This document shows positions 1 through 6,995 of a stretch of 20,714 nt of DNA, piece after piece. How positions within the stretch are numbered: position 1 is the stretch's first letter; every line of letters begins with the position of its first letter. Below the pieces are notes generated by a model, which saw nothing but the letters and a program-made list of their open reading frames with translations, was not told the origin of the DNA and made no database searches. Position numbers and translations under genes: made by a program. Source of the stretch: JBHHZJ01 sp046758005 (GTDB lineage Bacteria > Pseudomonadota > Alphaproteobacteria > Kiloniellales > J153); NCBI GenBank assembly GCA_046758005.1, contig JBHHZJ010000066.1, forward strand, positions 1 through 20,714. Direction: 5' to 3'.

Positions 1-63
1 GCCGCGCGGACTATAACCGGCCATCCGCGAATTGCAACGCCGGCCCGCCGAGCCCGGCCCGGA

Positions 64-93
64 TTGACGGCCCCCCGGCCCCCCGGCTAGGCT
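64..93 (+). promoter_or_regulatory. Candidate promoter for the DUF815 ATPase gene
   Basis: TTGACG at 64-69 (5/6 match to the sigma70 -35 box) is followed after 18 bp by TAGGCT at 88-93 (3/6 match to -10). This would give a leader of roughly 45 nt before the ATG at 147. A better -10-like TATAAC lies at 12-17, but its -35 would fall outside the window. The rest of 1-146 is G/C-rich and shows no gene. Confidence 0.3.
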
Positions 94-146
94 CGGCGCC
101 CGCTTGGATCCGGGCCACGGGCCCGGTTCGCCCTTGTGGACAGGCC

Positions 147-1025
147 ATGAAAGAGCGCCCGCCAAACCAGCTCGCACCCCTGCTGCGCCGCATCGCCGAC
201 GCGCTCGAGCGCATGACCCCGGCGGCGCCCGTCTCGGACCCGCTGGAGAGCGCCGATGCCTTCGTTTGGAGGGCCGAGAGCGACGTCCTCGCCGCGGTGA
301 GCGAGGTCAACCGCCTCGACTACGACCTGCTCCAGGGCATCCGCCGGCAGGGCGAGATCCTGCTCGAAAACACGCGGCGCTTCGCCGACGGCCTGCCGGC
401 CAACAACGCGCTCTTGTGGGGCGCCCGCGGCATGGGCAAGAGCTCGCTCGTCAAGGCCGTGCACGCCCGGGTCAACGAGGAGGCGAAGGACAACGGCCGG
501 GCGCGGCTCGCGCTGGTCGAGATCCACCGCGAGGACGTGCCCTCCCTGCCCCGCCTCCTGCAAATCCTGCGCGACGCGACGCGCCGCTGCATCCTGTTTT
601 GCGACGACCTCGGCTTCGACGGCGCGGACACGAGCTACAAGTCGCTCAAGGCGGCGCTGGAGGGCGGCATCGAGGGACGGCCGGCCAACGTCGTTTTCTA
701 CGCCACCTCGAACCGGCGCCACCTCATGCCGCGCGACATGATCGAGAACGAACGCTCGACCGCGATCCACGCCTCCGAGGCGGTCGAGGAGAAGGTCAGC
801 CTTTCCGACCGCTTCGGCCTCTGGCTCGGCTTTCACAACTGCGACCAGGACACCTACTTCGCCATGATCGAGGCCTACGCCCAGCACTACCGCCTGGACC
901 TGCCGGTCGAGCGGCTGCGCGCCGAGGCCAGCGAGTGGTCGATCACGCGCGGCGGGCGCTCGGGCCGGGTGGCCTGGCAGTACATCCAGGACCTGGCCGG
1001 CCGCCTGGGCAAGCGGCTGGATTAG
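147..1025 (+). CDS. DUF815-family AAA+ ATPase of unknown function
   Basis: This 292-residue protein carries a complete AAA+ core. Walker A is GARGMGKS at residues 92-99, Walker B is ILFCDDL at 149-155, a sensor-1 Asn is at 189 (ATSN), and an SDRFGL segment at 220-225 could supply a trans-acting arginine. The overall plan matches the DUF815/COG2607 family of stand-alone bacterial ATPases, for which I know no established biochemical role. No signal peptide or membrane segment is visible, so it is probably cytosolic. The ATG at 147 is preceded by a modest GGACAGG at 138-144. The gene is convergent with the nlpD-like gene, with only 9 bp between the two stop codons and no terminator-like hairpin. 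Its neighbours do not reveal its substrate. The family call is firm; the function is unknown. Confidence 0.9.
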   Translation: MKERPPNQLAPLLRRIADALERMTPAAPVSDPLESADAFVWRAESDVLAAVSEVNRLDYDLLQGIRRQGEILLENTRRFADGLPANNALLWGARGMGKSSLVKAVHARVNEEAKDNGRARLALVEIHREDVPSLPRLLQILRDATRRCILFCDDLGFDGADTSYKSLKAALEGGIEGRPANVVFYATSNRRHLMPRDMIENERSTAIHASEAVEEKVSLSDRFGLWLGFHNCDQDTYFAMIEAYAQHYRLDLPVERLRAEASEWSITRGGRSGRVAWQYIQDLAGRLGKRLD

Positions 1026-1034
1026 GCGGGGCTC

Positions 1035-2132
1035 TCAACCCGCCGGCGCGGCGTTTGCGCTCCGTCGGCCGAGTAGCCGGCGCGGGTCGACCGCCCGGGT
1101 TCCCTTGCGGATTTCGAAATGGAGCTGCGGCCGGGACACGTTGCCCGTGCTGCCGACCTTGGCAATGGTCTGGCCGCGCCGGACGCGGTCGCCGCGGCGC
1201 ACAAGAAAGGTCTCGTTGTGCGCGTAGGCGGTGACCCAGCCGTCGGCGTGCTTGATCAGGATCAGGTTGCCGAACCCGCGCAGCTCGTTGCCGCGATAGA
1301 CGACGACGCCGTTCTCGGCGGCGCGCACCGGCGCCCCGCGCGGGGCGGCGATGTTGATGCCGTCGTTGTGCAGGCCGCCCTTCTTCGGCCCGTAGGTGGC
1401 GATCACCTTGCCACGCGCCGGCCATAGGAACTTGCCGCCCGCGCGCGGCGGCGGCTTCGGGATGGCGGCCAGCCGCGCCGGCGCCCGCGGCGCGGTTTTC
1501 GGAGGCGAGGGCGCGGGCGCCGCCGCCACCGCTGCGGCATGCCGGGGCGGCCGCACGGCCCGCGCGGCCGGCGCCCCCGCCGCTGCGTCCGGCGCCGCGG
1601 TCCGGGTCCACACGGGCAGGATCAGCCGGTCGCCCGGCGCGATGGTGTAGGGCGAGGCGATGCGGTTGAGCCGCACCAGCGCGGTCATGTCCACTCCGTA
1701 GCGCCGGGAGATCCCGTAGACCGTGTCGCCCGCCTGCACGACGTGCCTGCGCGGGTTGGGGATACGCAGGATCTGTCCCACGCTCAACACGTAGGGCGGG
1801 CCGAGGCCGTTGGCGTCGATGACGCCGCGCAGGGGCACGCTCAACCGCCGCGAGATCCCGTAAACCGTGTCGCCCGGCCGCACGCGGTAGGCGACCAACG
1901 TGGTGTCGCCCCGGTCGAGGCGCGCGGCGGTCACCGCCGCCGCCCTTTGCGGCACGGAAAGCGCCGCCGCCACCGGCAACCCCACCGGCACGGCCGGCTT
2001 GCGCCCCGGAATCGGCGGCGGGTCCGGCGGGGTCGGGACCTGCGCCATCCGGGAGGACGCGCAACCGACGAGTGCGAGCACCAGCAGGCTCGCCGCCCAC
2101 CCGATCATGCGATGTCGCGGACGCCGGCTCAT
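1035..2132 (-). CDS. nlpD: NlpD/DipM-type lipoprotein with two LysM domains and a degenerate LytM (M23) domain
   Basis: Starting at the ATG at 2132 gives 365 residues. A short basic N-region and hydrophobic stretch end in a lipobox (LALVGC, Cys24). Two LysM peptidoglycan-binding domains follow at about 81-124 and 130-173, each with a GDTVYGISRR core. A Pro/Ala-rich linker and an M23/LytM domain at about 233-353 complete it. The zinc site is incomplete: the H-x-G-x-D motif reads HNDGIN (255-260) and the H-x-H motif reads Q-L-H (336-338). This points to a non-catalytic activator of amidases, as known for NlpD, EnvC and DipM, rather than a hydrolase. An alternative ATG at 2198 overlaps the pcm stop as ATGA and would add 22 residues. 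I prefer 2132 because it gives a normal lipoprotein signal. It is last in surE-pcm-nlpD, the same order as in E. coli, although no rpoS follows. Confidence 0.88.
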   Translation of the reverse strand: MSRRPRHRMIGWAASLLVLALVGCASSRMAQVPTPPDPPPIPGRKPAVPVGLPVAAALSVPQRAAAVTAARLDRGDTTLVAYRVRPGDTVYGISRRLSVPLRGVIDANGLGPPYVLSVGQILRIPNPRRHVVQAGDTVYGISRRYGVDMTALVRLNRIASPYTIAPGDRLILPVWTRTAAPDAAAGAPAARAVRPPRHAAAVAAAPAPSPPKTAPRAPARLAAIPKPPPRAGGKFLWPARGKVIATYGPKKGGLHNDGINIAAPRGAPVRAAENGVVVYRGNELRGFGNLILIKHADGWVTAYAHNETFLVRRGDRVRRGQTIAKVGSTGNVSRPQLHFEIRKGTRAVDPRRLLGRRSANAAPAG

Positions 2133-2194
2133 GAGGTCCCGAACCGTCGTCTTGCCCCGATTCCTCCCGCGCGGACGCGGGCTGCACCCCGCCT

Positions 2195-2884
2195 TCATGC
2201 CAGAGTCGGCCGGCCGGGTCCAGCCGGCGGCGGCGGCGGCCCGGACGCGCATGCCGGCGGGCCCGCGAGCAGGGGCACGAAGCGCACGCGGCCCAAACGC
2301 TCCTCGGTCAGGACGCCGTTCTCGCGGGTGAGGCGCACCAGGTCCTGGTCCGCGCCCGGCCGGCCGACCGGCACGACCAGGATGCCGCCGGCCACGAGTT
2401 GGTCGACCAGCGCGCCGGGCACCTGCGGGGCCGCCGCGGTCACGACGATCCGGCTGAACGGGGCCTGCTCCGGCCAGCCCTTGCCGCCGTCGCCCACGCG
2501 CGCGGTGATGTTGTGCAGGCGCAGGCGCTGGAACCGCGCCTCGGCCTCGCGCTGCAAGTCGCGGTGGCGCTCGATCGTGTACAGGCGGCGGCACAGGCGC
2601 GAGAGCACGGCCGCCTGATAGCCGGAGCCCGTGCCCACCTCCAGGACCCTGAGGCGCCGGTCGGTCCTGAGGGCCTGGGTCATGGCCGCCACTACGCCGG
2701 GCTGGCTCAGGGTCTGGCCGAAGCCGATCGGCAGCGCCCGGTTCTCATAGGCCTGGTCCCGGAAGCTCTCCGGGACGAAGGCCTCGCGGGGAATGCGTTC
2801 GATCGCGGAAAGCACGTGGGTGTCGCTGATCCCGGCCCGGCGCAGCTCCATGATCAGGCGGATCTTGCGGGCGGCCACGGTCAC
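2195..2884 (-). CDS. pcm: Protein-L-isoaspartate O-methyltransferase
   Basis: The enzyme uses S-adenosylmethionine to methylate isoaspartyl residues in aged proteins, starting their repair. The 229-residue sequence shows the family's GQTLSQP active-site segment (56-62), SAM motif I VLEVGTGSGYQ (80-90), an acidic residue for the ribose in YTIER (Glu105), and a motif II-like RIVVTAAAPQVP (145-156). The C-terminus after FVPLL (202-206) carries a short Pro/Ala/Gly tail with a run of five prolines. This makes it slightly longer than the usual 205-220 residues. The start is GTG at 2884, overlapping the surE stop as GTGA, which suggests translational coupling. It is cytosolic. Pairing with surE is widely conserved in Proteobacteria. 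Confidence 0.95.
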   Translation of the reverse strand: MTVAARKIRLIMELRRAGISDTHVLSAIERIPREAFVPESFRDQAYENRALPIGFGQTLSQPGVVAAMTQALRTDRRLRVLEVGTGSGYQAAVLSRLCRRLYTIERHRDLQREAEARFQRLRLHNITARVGDGGKGWPEQAPFSRIVVTAAAPQVPGALVDQLVAGGILVVPVGRPGADQDLVRLTRENGVLTEERLGRVRFVPLLAGPPACASGPPPPPAGPGRPTLA

Positions 2885-3663
2885 GCGAAGACCTCCGAGA
2901 GCCGCTTCAGCGTGGCCTTGTGGGTGAGGTCGAGGTGCAGCGGCGTGACCGAGATCGCGCCTTCCATGACGGCGGCAAGATCGGTGTTGTGGCCCGAACT
3001 GATGTCGCTCAGGAAATCACCGATCCACAGGTACGGCCGGCCGCCGGGATCGACGCCCTCGCTGACCGTCGTCCCTTCGTCGCGCCGGCCCTGGCGGCAG
3101 GGCCGGATGCCGGTGACCTGCTCGGGCGGCGCGGGGGGGAAATTGACGTTGACCAGCAGGTCGCGCCGCCACGGCATCGACGCCAGGGTGCGCACGATCC
3201 CGGGCGTGAAGCGCTCGGCGGTCTTCCAGTCGATCGACCCGTCGCCCCGGCGCATCTGGCTGAAGGCGATGGCCCGCACGCCCAGGATCGCCGCCTCCAT
3301 CGCGGCCGCGACCGTGCCGGAATAGGTCACGTCCTCGCCCAGGTTGGCGCCGTGGTTGATGCCGCAGAGCACCATGTCCGGCGGGCCGTCGGCCATGATG
3401 TGGTGGTGCGCCACGAGGACGCAGTCGGTCGGCGTGCCGTCGACCGAGAAGCGTCGCCGGCCATGCCTGCGGGTGCGCAGCGGCCGGCGCAGCGTCAACG
3501 AATGGCTGGTCGCGCTCTGCTCGGTCTCCGGCGCGACGACCCACACCTCCCGCGACAGGCTCCTGGCGATCCGTTCCAGCACCTTGAGGCCCGGCGCGTG
3601 GATGCCGTCGTCGTTGGTCACCAGGATCCGCGCCCTCTCCGGATCGAGCCGCCCGCTATGCAT
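2881..3663 (-). CDS. surE: 5'/3'-nucleotidase SurE
   Basis: SurE is a metal-dependent phosphatase acting on nucleoside monophosphates, associated with stationary-phase survival. The 260-residue protein begins with the diagnostic ILVTNDDGIHAPG strand (metal-binding Asp18-Asp19) after a short N-terminal extension. It has a Ser in the TEQSATSHS segment (Ser50), the GTPTDCV motif (76-82) and the GINHGANLGEDVTYSGT motif (101-117), which contributes the remaining metal ligand and active-site residues. The ATG at 3663 overlaps the end of serS by 8 bp, and its stop overlaps pcm by 4 bp. It is therefore embedded in one serS-surE-pcm-nlpD transcript. The length is normal and no key residue is missing. 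Confidence 0.96.
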   Translation of the reverse strand: MHSGRLDPERARILVTNDDGIHAPGLKVLERIARSLSREVWVVAPETEQSATSHSLTLRRPLRTRRHGRRRFSVDGTPTDCVLVAHHHIMADGPPDMVLCGINHGANLGEDVTYSGTVAAAMEAAILGVRAIAFSQMRRGDGSIDWKTAERFTPGIVRTLASMPWRRDLLVNVNFPPAPPEQVTGIRPCRQGRRDEGTTVSEGVDPGGRPYLWIGDFLSDISSGHNTDLAAVMEGAISVTPLHLDLTHKATLKRLSEVFA

Positions 3664-5080
3664 CGTCTGTGATCTCGGTGATCCCGTCCATGTAGGGCCG
3701 CAGGGCGTCCGGGACTCCGATCGAGCCGTCGGCGCGCTGATAGGTCTCCATGACCGCGATCAGGCAGCGCCCGACCGCCACGCCGGAGCCGTTCAGGCTG
3801 TGCACGAAGCGCGTGCCCTTCTCGCCCGTCGGGCGGAAGCGGGCCTTCATGCGCCGCGCCTGGAAGTCCCAGCAGTCGGAGCAGCTCGAAATCTCCCGAT
3901 AGGCGCCCTGCCCCGGCAGCCAAACCTCGATGTCGTACGTCTTGCGCGCGGCGAAACCCATGTCGCCAGTGGACAGCACGACCACGCGGTAGGACAGGCC
4001 CAGGCGCTTGAGCACCTCCTCGGCGCACGCGGTCATGCGCTCCAGCTCCTCTTCGGAGCGCTCCGGATGCACGGCCGAGACCAGCTCCACCTTGTCGAAC
4101 TGATGCTGGCGCAGCATGCCGCGCGTGTCCTTGCCGGCGGATCCGGCCTCGGAACGGAAGCACGGCGTGAGCGCGGTGACCCGCAGCGGCAGCGCGGCCT
4201 CGTCGAGGATCGCGCCGGCGACCAGGTTGGTCAGGGGCACCTCGGCGGTGGGGATCAACCAGAAGCGATCAGCAAACTCTGGCTTGGTAGAATCTTTCTC
4301 CGCATCTTCGAGAATTTCCAAGGCAGCTTTCAACGTCTCTCGAACCGATGCATCTTCACCCACTCGTTCCTGCATTCTTTCGTTAATGAACTCGCGTCGC
4401 TTCGCCGGATCTACTTTCCAGGTGTAGAAGAGGTCCTCGCCGAATTTCGGCAGTTGCCCGGTGCCGAACAGCACGTGATCGCGCACGAGGTACGGCGGGG
4501 CGACCTCGGTGTAGCCGTGCTCGCGCGTGTGCAGGTCGATCATGAACTGTCCCAGCGCCCGGTGCAGGCGCGCGGCCGCACCGCGCATGACCACGAAGCG
4601 CGCGCCCGCGAGCCTGGCCGCGGTCTCGAAATCGAGCAGGCCCAGGGCCTCGCCGAGCTCGAAGTGCTGTCTGGGCCGGAAGTCGAGCCGGGCCGGCTCG
4701 CCGTGCGTGCGCACGCACACGTTCGCGGTCTCGTCCGCGCCGTCCGGCACGTCGGGCGCGGGCAGATTGGGCAGGCCGGCGAGCAGGTCCTCAAGATCGC
4801 GGGCGAGCCTGCGCTCGTCCTCCTCTGTGGCCGCCATCTGCTCCTTGACGCGGGCGACCTCGGCGATCCGGGCGCTGGCGTCCTCGCCCTTGCGCTTGGC
4901 CTCGCCGATCGCCCGCGAGGCCTCGTTGCGCCGGGTCTGCAGCTCCTGCAGCACGGTCTGCGCCTTGCGCCGCCGGGCGTCGAGCTCGAGCACGCGCGCG
5001 GACATCGGCTCCAGCCCGCGGCGCCTCAGGCCGGCGTCCAGCTCCGCCGGACGCTCGCGAATCCACTTGAGATCGAACAT
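3656..5080 (-). CDS. serS: Seryl-tRNA synthetase with an unusual in-frame insertion
   Basis: This class II synthetase charges tRNA-Ser. The 474-residue protein has the N-terminal helical arm that grips the tRNA long variable arm (about 30-100, charged coiled coil). Motif 1 lies around 190-200, motif 2 at about 304-333 (PCFRSEAGSAGKDTRG) and motif 3 at 430-448 (NGSGVAVGRCL). The family is normally about 420-430 residues. The excess is one block, residues about 221-272, placed between the LPKFGEDLF strand and the WLIPTAEVPLTN strand, which are almost contiguous in ordinary bacterial SerRS. That block is charged and predicted helical by eye. It is encoded by DNA of about 49% G+C with codons (AGA, CGA, GAT, GAA, AAA, TTG) rare in the flanks. 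All catalytic motifs remain in frame, so the enzyme is probably active. The start is the ATG at 5080; no clear Shine-Dalgarno is visible. Confidence 0.96.
   Translation of the reverse strand: MFDLKWIRERPAELDAGLRRRGLEPMSARVLELDARRRKAQTVLQELQTRRNEASRAIGEAKRKGEDASARIAEVARVKEQMAATEEDERRLARDLEDLLAGLPNLPAPDVPDGADETANVCVRTHGEPARLDFRPRQHFELGEALGLLDFETAARLAGARFVVMRGAAARLHRALGQFMIDLHTREHGYTEVAPPYLVRDHVLFGTGQLPKFGEDLFYTWKVDPAKRREFINERMQERVGEDASVRETLKAALEILEDAEKDSTKPEFADRFWLIPTAEVPLTNLVAGAILDEAALPLRVTALTPCFRSEAGSAGKDTRGMLRQHQFDKVELVSAVHPERSEEELERMTACAEEVLKRLGLSYRVVVLSTGDMGFAARKTYDIEVWLPGQGAYREISSCSDCWDFQARRMKARFRPTGEKGTRFVHSLNGSGVAVGRCLIAVMETYQRADGSIGVPDALRPYMDGITEITDDA
4265..4420 (-). other. Low-G+C in-frame insertion within serS
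   Basis: This segment encodes about 52 extra residues (221-272 of SerS). Counting 4261-4400 by hand gives 68 G/C of 140 bases, about 49%, against roughly 70% in the surrounding gene. Codons such as AGA, CGA, GTT, TCT, GGT, AAA and TTG cluster here and are scarce on either side. An imperfect internal hairpin can be drawn (cttgg at 4283-4287 with ccaag at 4318-4322). I find no clean terminal inverted repeats or target duplication. It behaves as a foreign or differently evolving insert, but its source is not identifiable from the window. Confidence 0.75.
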
Positions 5081-5124
5081 GGGGGCACGTGCGAATCGGA
5101 CAATGGCGCGGATTCCCGCGCGCC

Positions 5125-5153
5125 CTTATACGGCCTCGCCGCGCCGGCGTCCA
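5125..5153 (-). promoter_or_regulatory. Candidate serS promoter
   Basis: On the minus strand TGGACG (5153-5148, 4/6 match to -35) is followed after exactly 17 bp by TATAAG (5130-5125, 5/6 match to -10). Transcription would start about 35-40 nt before the serS ATG. The 107-bp gap between tatC and serS is the natural place for such a promoter. It would let serS-surE-pcm-nlpD be made independently of tatABC. Confidence 0.45.
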
Positions 5154-5160
5154 CGGTGTA

Positions 5161-5176
5161 GCCCGCCCCCGCGGGC
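5161..5176 (-). terminator. Possible weak terminator hairpin after tatC
   Basis: A perfect 6-bp G/C stem with a 4-nt loop (gcccgc, cccc, gcgggc) starts 12 nt after the tatC stop. No U-tract follows on the minus strand, so it would at best be a partial or factor-assisted terminator. Confidence 0.25.
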
Positions 5177-5187
5177 GGTTGCGCGGC

Positions 5188-6036
5188 TCAGCTCTCCGTC
5201 GCCTTGTCGTCCGAGCCCTCGTCCTCGCCCAGGTCCAGGCCCTCTTCGGCCTCGCGGGCGGCCTTCTTTTTCTCGACCAGCTTGGCCATGAGGATGGAGA
5301 CCTCGTAGAGCAGGATGATCGGCGCGGCGAGGCTCAACTGGCTGAGCGGGTCCGGCGGCGTGAAGACGGCCGCGACCACGAAGACGCCGACGATCGCGTA
5401 CTTGCGCTTGGAGGCCATGCCCTTGGAGCTGGCCAGGCCGACCCGGGCGAGCAGGGTCATGATGACCGGAAGCTGGAAGCACAGCCCGAAGGCGAAGATG
5501 AGCTTCATGACCAGCGAAAGGTATTCGTTGACCTTCGCCTCCAGCTCGATCGGCAGGGTGCCCTGGCCGCCCATCGTCTCGAAGCTGAGGAAGAACCGCC
5601 AGGCCAGCGGGAAGATCACGAAGTAAACGAGCGCCCCGCCGATGAAGAACAGGATGGGGCTGGCGACCAGGAAGGGTGCGAGCGCGGCCTTCTCGTTGCG
5701 GTACAGGCCCGGCGCCACGAACAGCCAGAGCTGGGTCAGGAAGATCGGGCACGAGACGAACGCGCCGAAGAAAAACGCGACCTTGATGTGGGTGAAGAAC
5801 ACCTCGGTGAGGTCGGTGAAGATGAGCCGCCGCGCGCCCCGCACCCCCGCGCGTTCGATCAGGATGTCGGCGAGCGGTTGGACCAGGAAATCGAACAACG
5901 CCTGGGCGAAATAAAAGCTGACGAGGAAGGCGACGAACAGGGCGATGACGCTGTACAGCATGCGCTGGCGCAGCTCGATCAGGTGATCGAGCAGGGGCAT
6001 CTTGTGGACCTCGACCGTATCGTCCACGGCGCTCAC
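5188..6036 (-). CDS. tatC: Sec-independent (Tat) translocase subunit TatC
   Basis: TatC is the multispanning inner-membrane receptor for twin-arginine signal peptides. The 282-residue sequence has the cytoplasmic HLIELRQR start and six hydrophobic segments, at roughly 27-45, 84-108, 120-150, 176-200, 212-226 and 232-250. It also has the conserved FVAPGLYRNEK loop with the glutamate that contacts the twin-arginine motif, and the FTPPDPLSQ segment. A charged, mostly acidic cytoplasmic tail of about 30 residues ends the protein. The start is GTG at 6036, overlapping the tatB stop as GTGA, so tatB and tatC are probably translationally coupled. Together with the adjacent tatA and tatB it forms a complete export system for folded proteins. 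Confidence 0.97.
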   Translation of the reverse strand: MSAVDDTVEVHKMPLLDHLIELRQRMLYSVIALFVAFLVSFYFAQALFDFLVQPLADILIERAGVRGARRLIFTDLTEVFFTHIKVAFFFGAFVSCPIFLTQLWLFVAPGLYRNEKAALAPFLVASPILFFIGGALVYFVIFPLAWRFFLSFETMGGQGTLPIELEAKVNEYLSLVMKLIFAFGLCFQLPVIMTLLARVGLASSKGMASKRKYAIVGVFVVAAVFTPPDPLSQLSLAAPIILLYEVSILMAKLVEKKKAAREAEEGLDLGEDEGSDDKATES

Positions 6037-6527
6037 GCCCTCCCGTGCGCGCTGTCCTCACCCGGGGCGGTGCCGGCGGTTTCGGGCGCGGCCTCGTCGG
6101 CGGGCTCGGGCGGCGGGGTCAGCGAGTGCGGCGGCGCGACACGGGCCGGGTGCTCGATGACGGTGGCTGCCTCCGCGGTCTCCTCGGTCTCGGCCTGTGG
6201 CGCGGGCCCGCCCGTCTCCTCCGCGCCGCGCGCGCTGCGCTCGATGTCGGTCGCCTCCTCGCGGACCGACCCGGTCGGATCGACCGTGTCCTCGAGCGCC
6301 TTGTCCAAATCGAAGTTCCGCGTCGTCTCGACCGCCTTGCGCGCGTCCTCGAGCTCGGCCTCCCGGATCATGTCGTCGATGCCCGATTGGAACTCGCGCG
6401 CCAGGCTGCGCGCCTTGCGGGCCCACTTCGCGGCGGCCCGCATGGCCTGCGGCAATTCCTTTGGACCGATGACGATGAGCGCGACCAGCGCGATCACCGC
6501 CATCTCCGACCAGCCGATGTCAAACAT
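6033..6527 (-). CDS. tatB: Tat translocase subunit TatB
   Basis: TatB partners TatC in recognising twin-arginine substrates. The 164-residue protein starts MFDIGWSEMAVIA, with one membrane helix at about 5-20 followed by the IGPKELP hinge typical of TatB. An amphipathic, Arg/Lys-rich helix follows at about 25-55. The remaining two thirds is an acidic Ala/Glu/Pro-rich tail, variable in this family and probably disordered. It lies 50 bp downstream of tatA and overlaps tatC by 4 bp. No strong Shine-Dalgarno is visible before the ATG at 6527. TatB rather than TatA is supported by the FDIG N-terminus, the longer tail and its position before tatC. Confidence 0.94.
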   Translation of the reverse strand: MFDIGWSEMAVIALVALIVIGPKELPQAMRAAAKWARKARSLAREFQSGIDDMIREAELEDARKAVETTRNFDLDKALEDTVDPTGSVREEATDIERSARGAEETGGPAPQAETEETAEAATVIEHPARVAPPHSLTPPPEPADEAAPETAGTAPGEDSAHGRA

Positions 6528-6577
6528 GACGGTGCGTCACAAGGCGGGCGCGGGCGCGAGAACGACCCGGCCGGGCC

Positions 6578-6841
6578 TCAGCCGCTGGCCGCCTTGTCCT
6601 TTTCCTCGATGCGCGACGCCGCGGCGGCGGCCGGTTCATTGTCGATGCTCTTGCCCGCGTCGGCCTCGGCTTCGGTTTCGGTCCGGCCCTTGCCCTTGTC
6701 CTCTTCCTTCAGGCCCTTCTTGAAGGCGTTGATGCCCTGACCCATGTCGCGCATCAACTTGGGAATTTTCCCGCCGCCGCCGAACAAGACGAGCACGACG
6801 GCCAGGACAATGAGCCAATGCCAGATACTGAAAGTACCCAT
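6578..6841 (-). CDS. tatA: Tat translocase subunit TatA
   Basis: TatA oligomers form the protein-conducting element of the Tat system. The 87-residue protein has the expected short N-terminal membrane helix (about 4-21, FSIWHWLIVLAVVLVLF), a GGGGKIPKL hinge, and an amphipathic helix (MRDMGQGINAFKKGL, about 31-45). A hydrophilic Glu/Lys/Ala tail follows. The ATG at 6841 has a good AGGAG Shine-Dalgarno (complement of 6850-6854). It is first in tatA-tatB-tatC, and a candidate promoter lies about 45 bp upstream. Length and layout are normal. Confidence 0.95.
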   Translation of the reverse strand: MGTFSIWHWLIVLAVVLVLFGGGGKIPKLMRDMGQGINAFKKGLKEEDKGKGRTETEAEADAGKSIDNEPAAAAASRIEEKDKAASG

Positions 6842-6886
6842 TCGGGGCTCTCCTAAGACTTTCGAATTCAGGCTTCTTGAGGGCGG

Positions 6887-6915
6887 ACTATCGCAAAAAG
6901 GCAGTTATACCGCAA
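6887..6915 (-). promoter_or_regulatory. Candidate tatABC promoter
   Basis: In the 154-bp gap upstream of tatA, the minus strand has TTGCGG (6915-6910) and, after exactly 17 bp, GATAGT (6892-6887, 4/6 match to -10). A separate TATAAC (6909-6904) has no convincing -35. The gap also holds a 7-bp inverted repeat (cgccggg 6951-6957, cccggcg 6967-6973) just after the ABC ATPase stop. It has no following U-tract. Confidence 0.35.
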
Positions 6916-6995
6916 TGCCTCCGGCCCCGCGCGCTTATGTGCGCCGTCAACGCCGGGCGGCAAGATCCCGGCGCACCAAGGACTGTTAATCACAG

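Noticed and set aside
2133..2594. Long N-terminal extension of the nlpD-like reading frame
   Set aside because: The extra 154 residues overlap pcm in another frame and are Arg/Pro/Gly-rich; the lipoprotein signal fixes the start near 2132, or 2198 at most.
4265..4420. Calling the SerS insert an intein or intron
   Set aside because: About 52 residues is far too short for an intein, there are no splice-junction residues, and the frame is continuous, so group I/II intron excision is not needed.
3344..5161. 605-codon open frame on the plus strand opposite surE and serS
   Set aside because: It is antisense to two certain genes; stop codons are simply rare in this base composition.
6951..6973. 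7-bp inverted repeat after the ABC ATPase as an intrinsic terminator
   Set aside because: No U-tract follows on the minus strand and the 9-nt loop is not distinctive; kept only as a note in the tatABC promoter entry.
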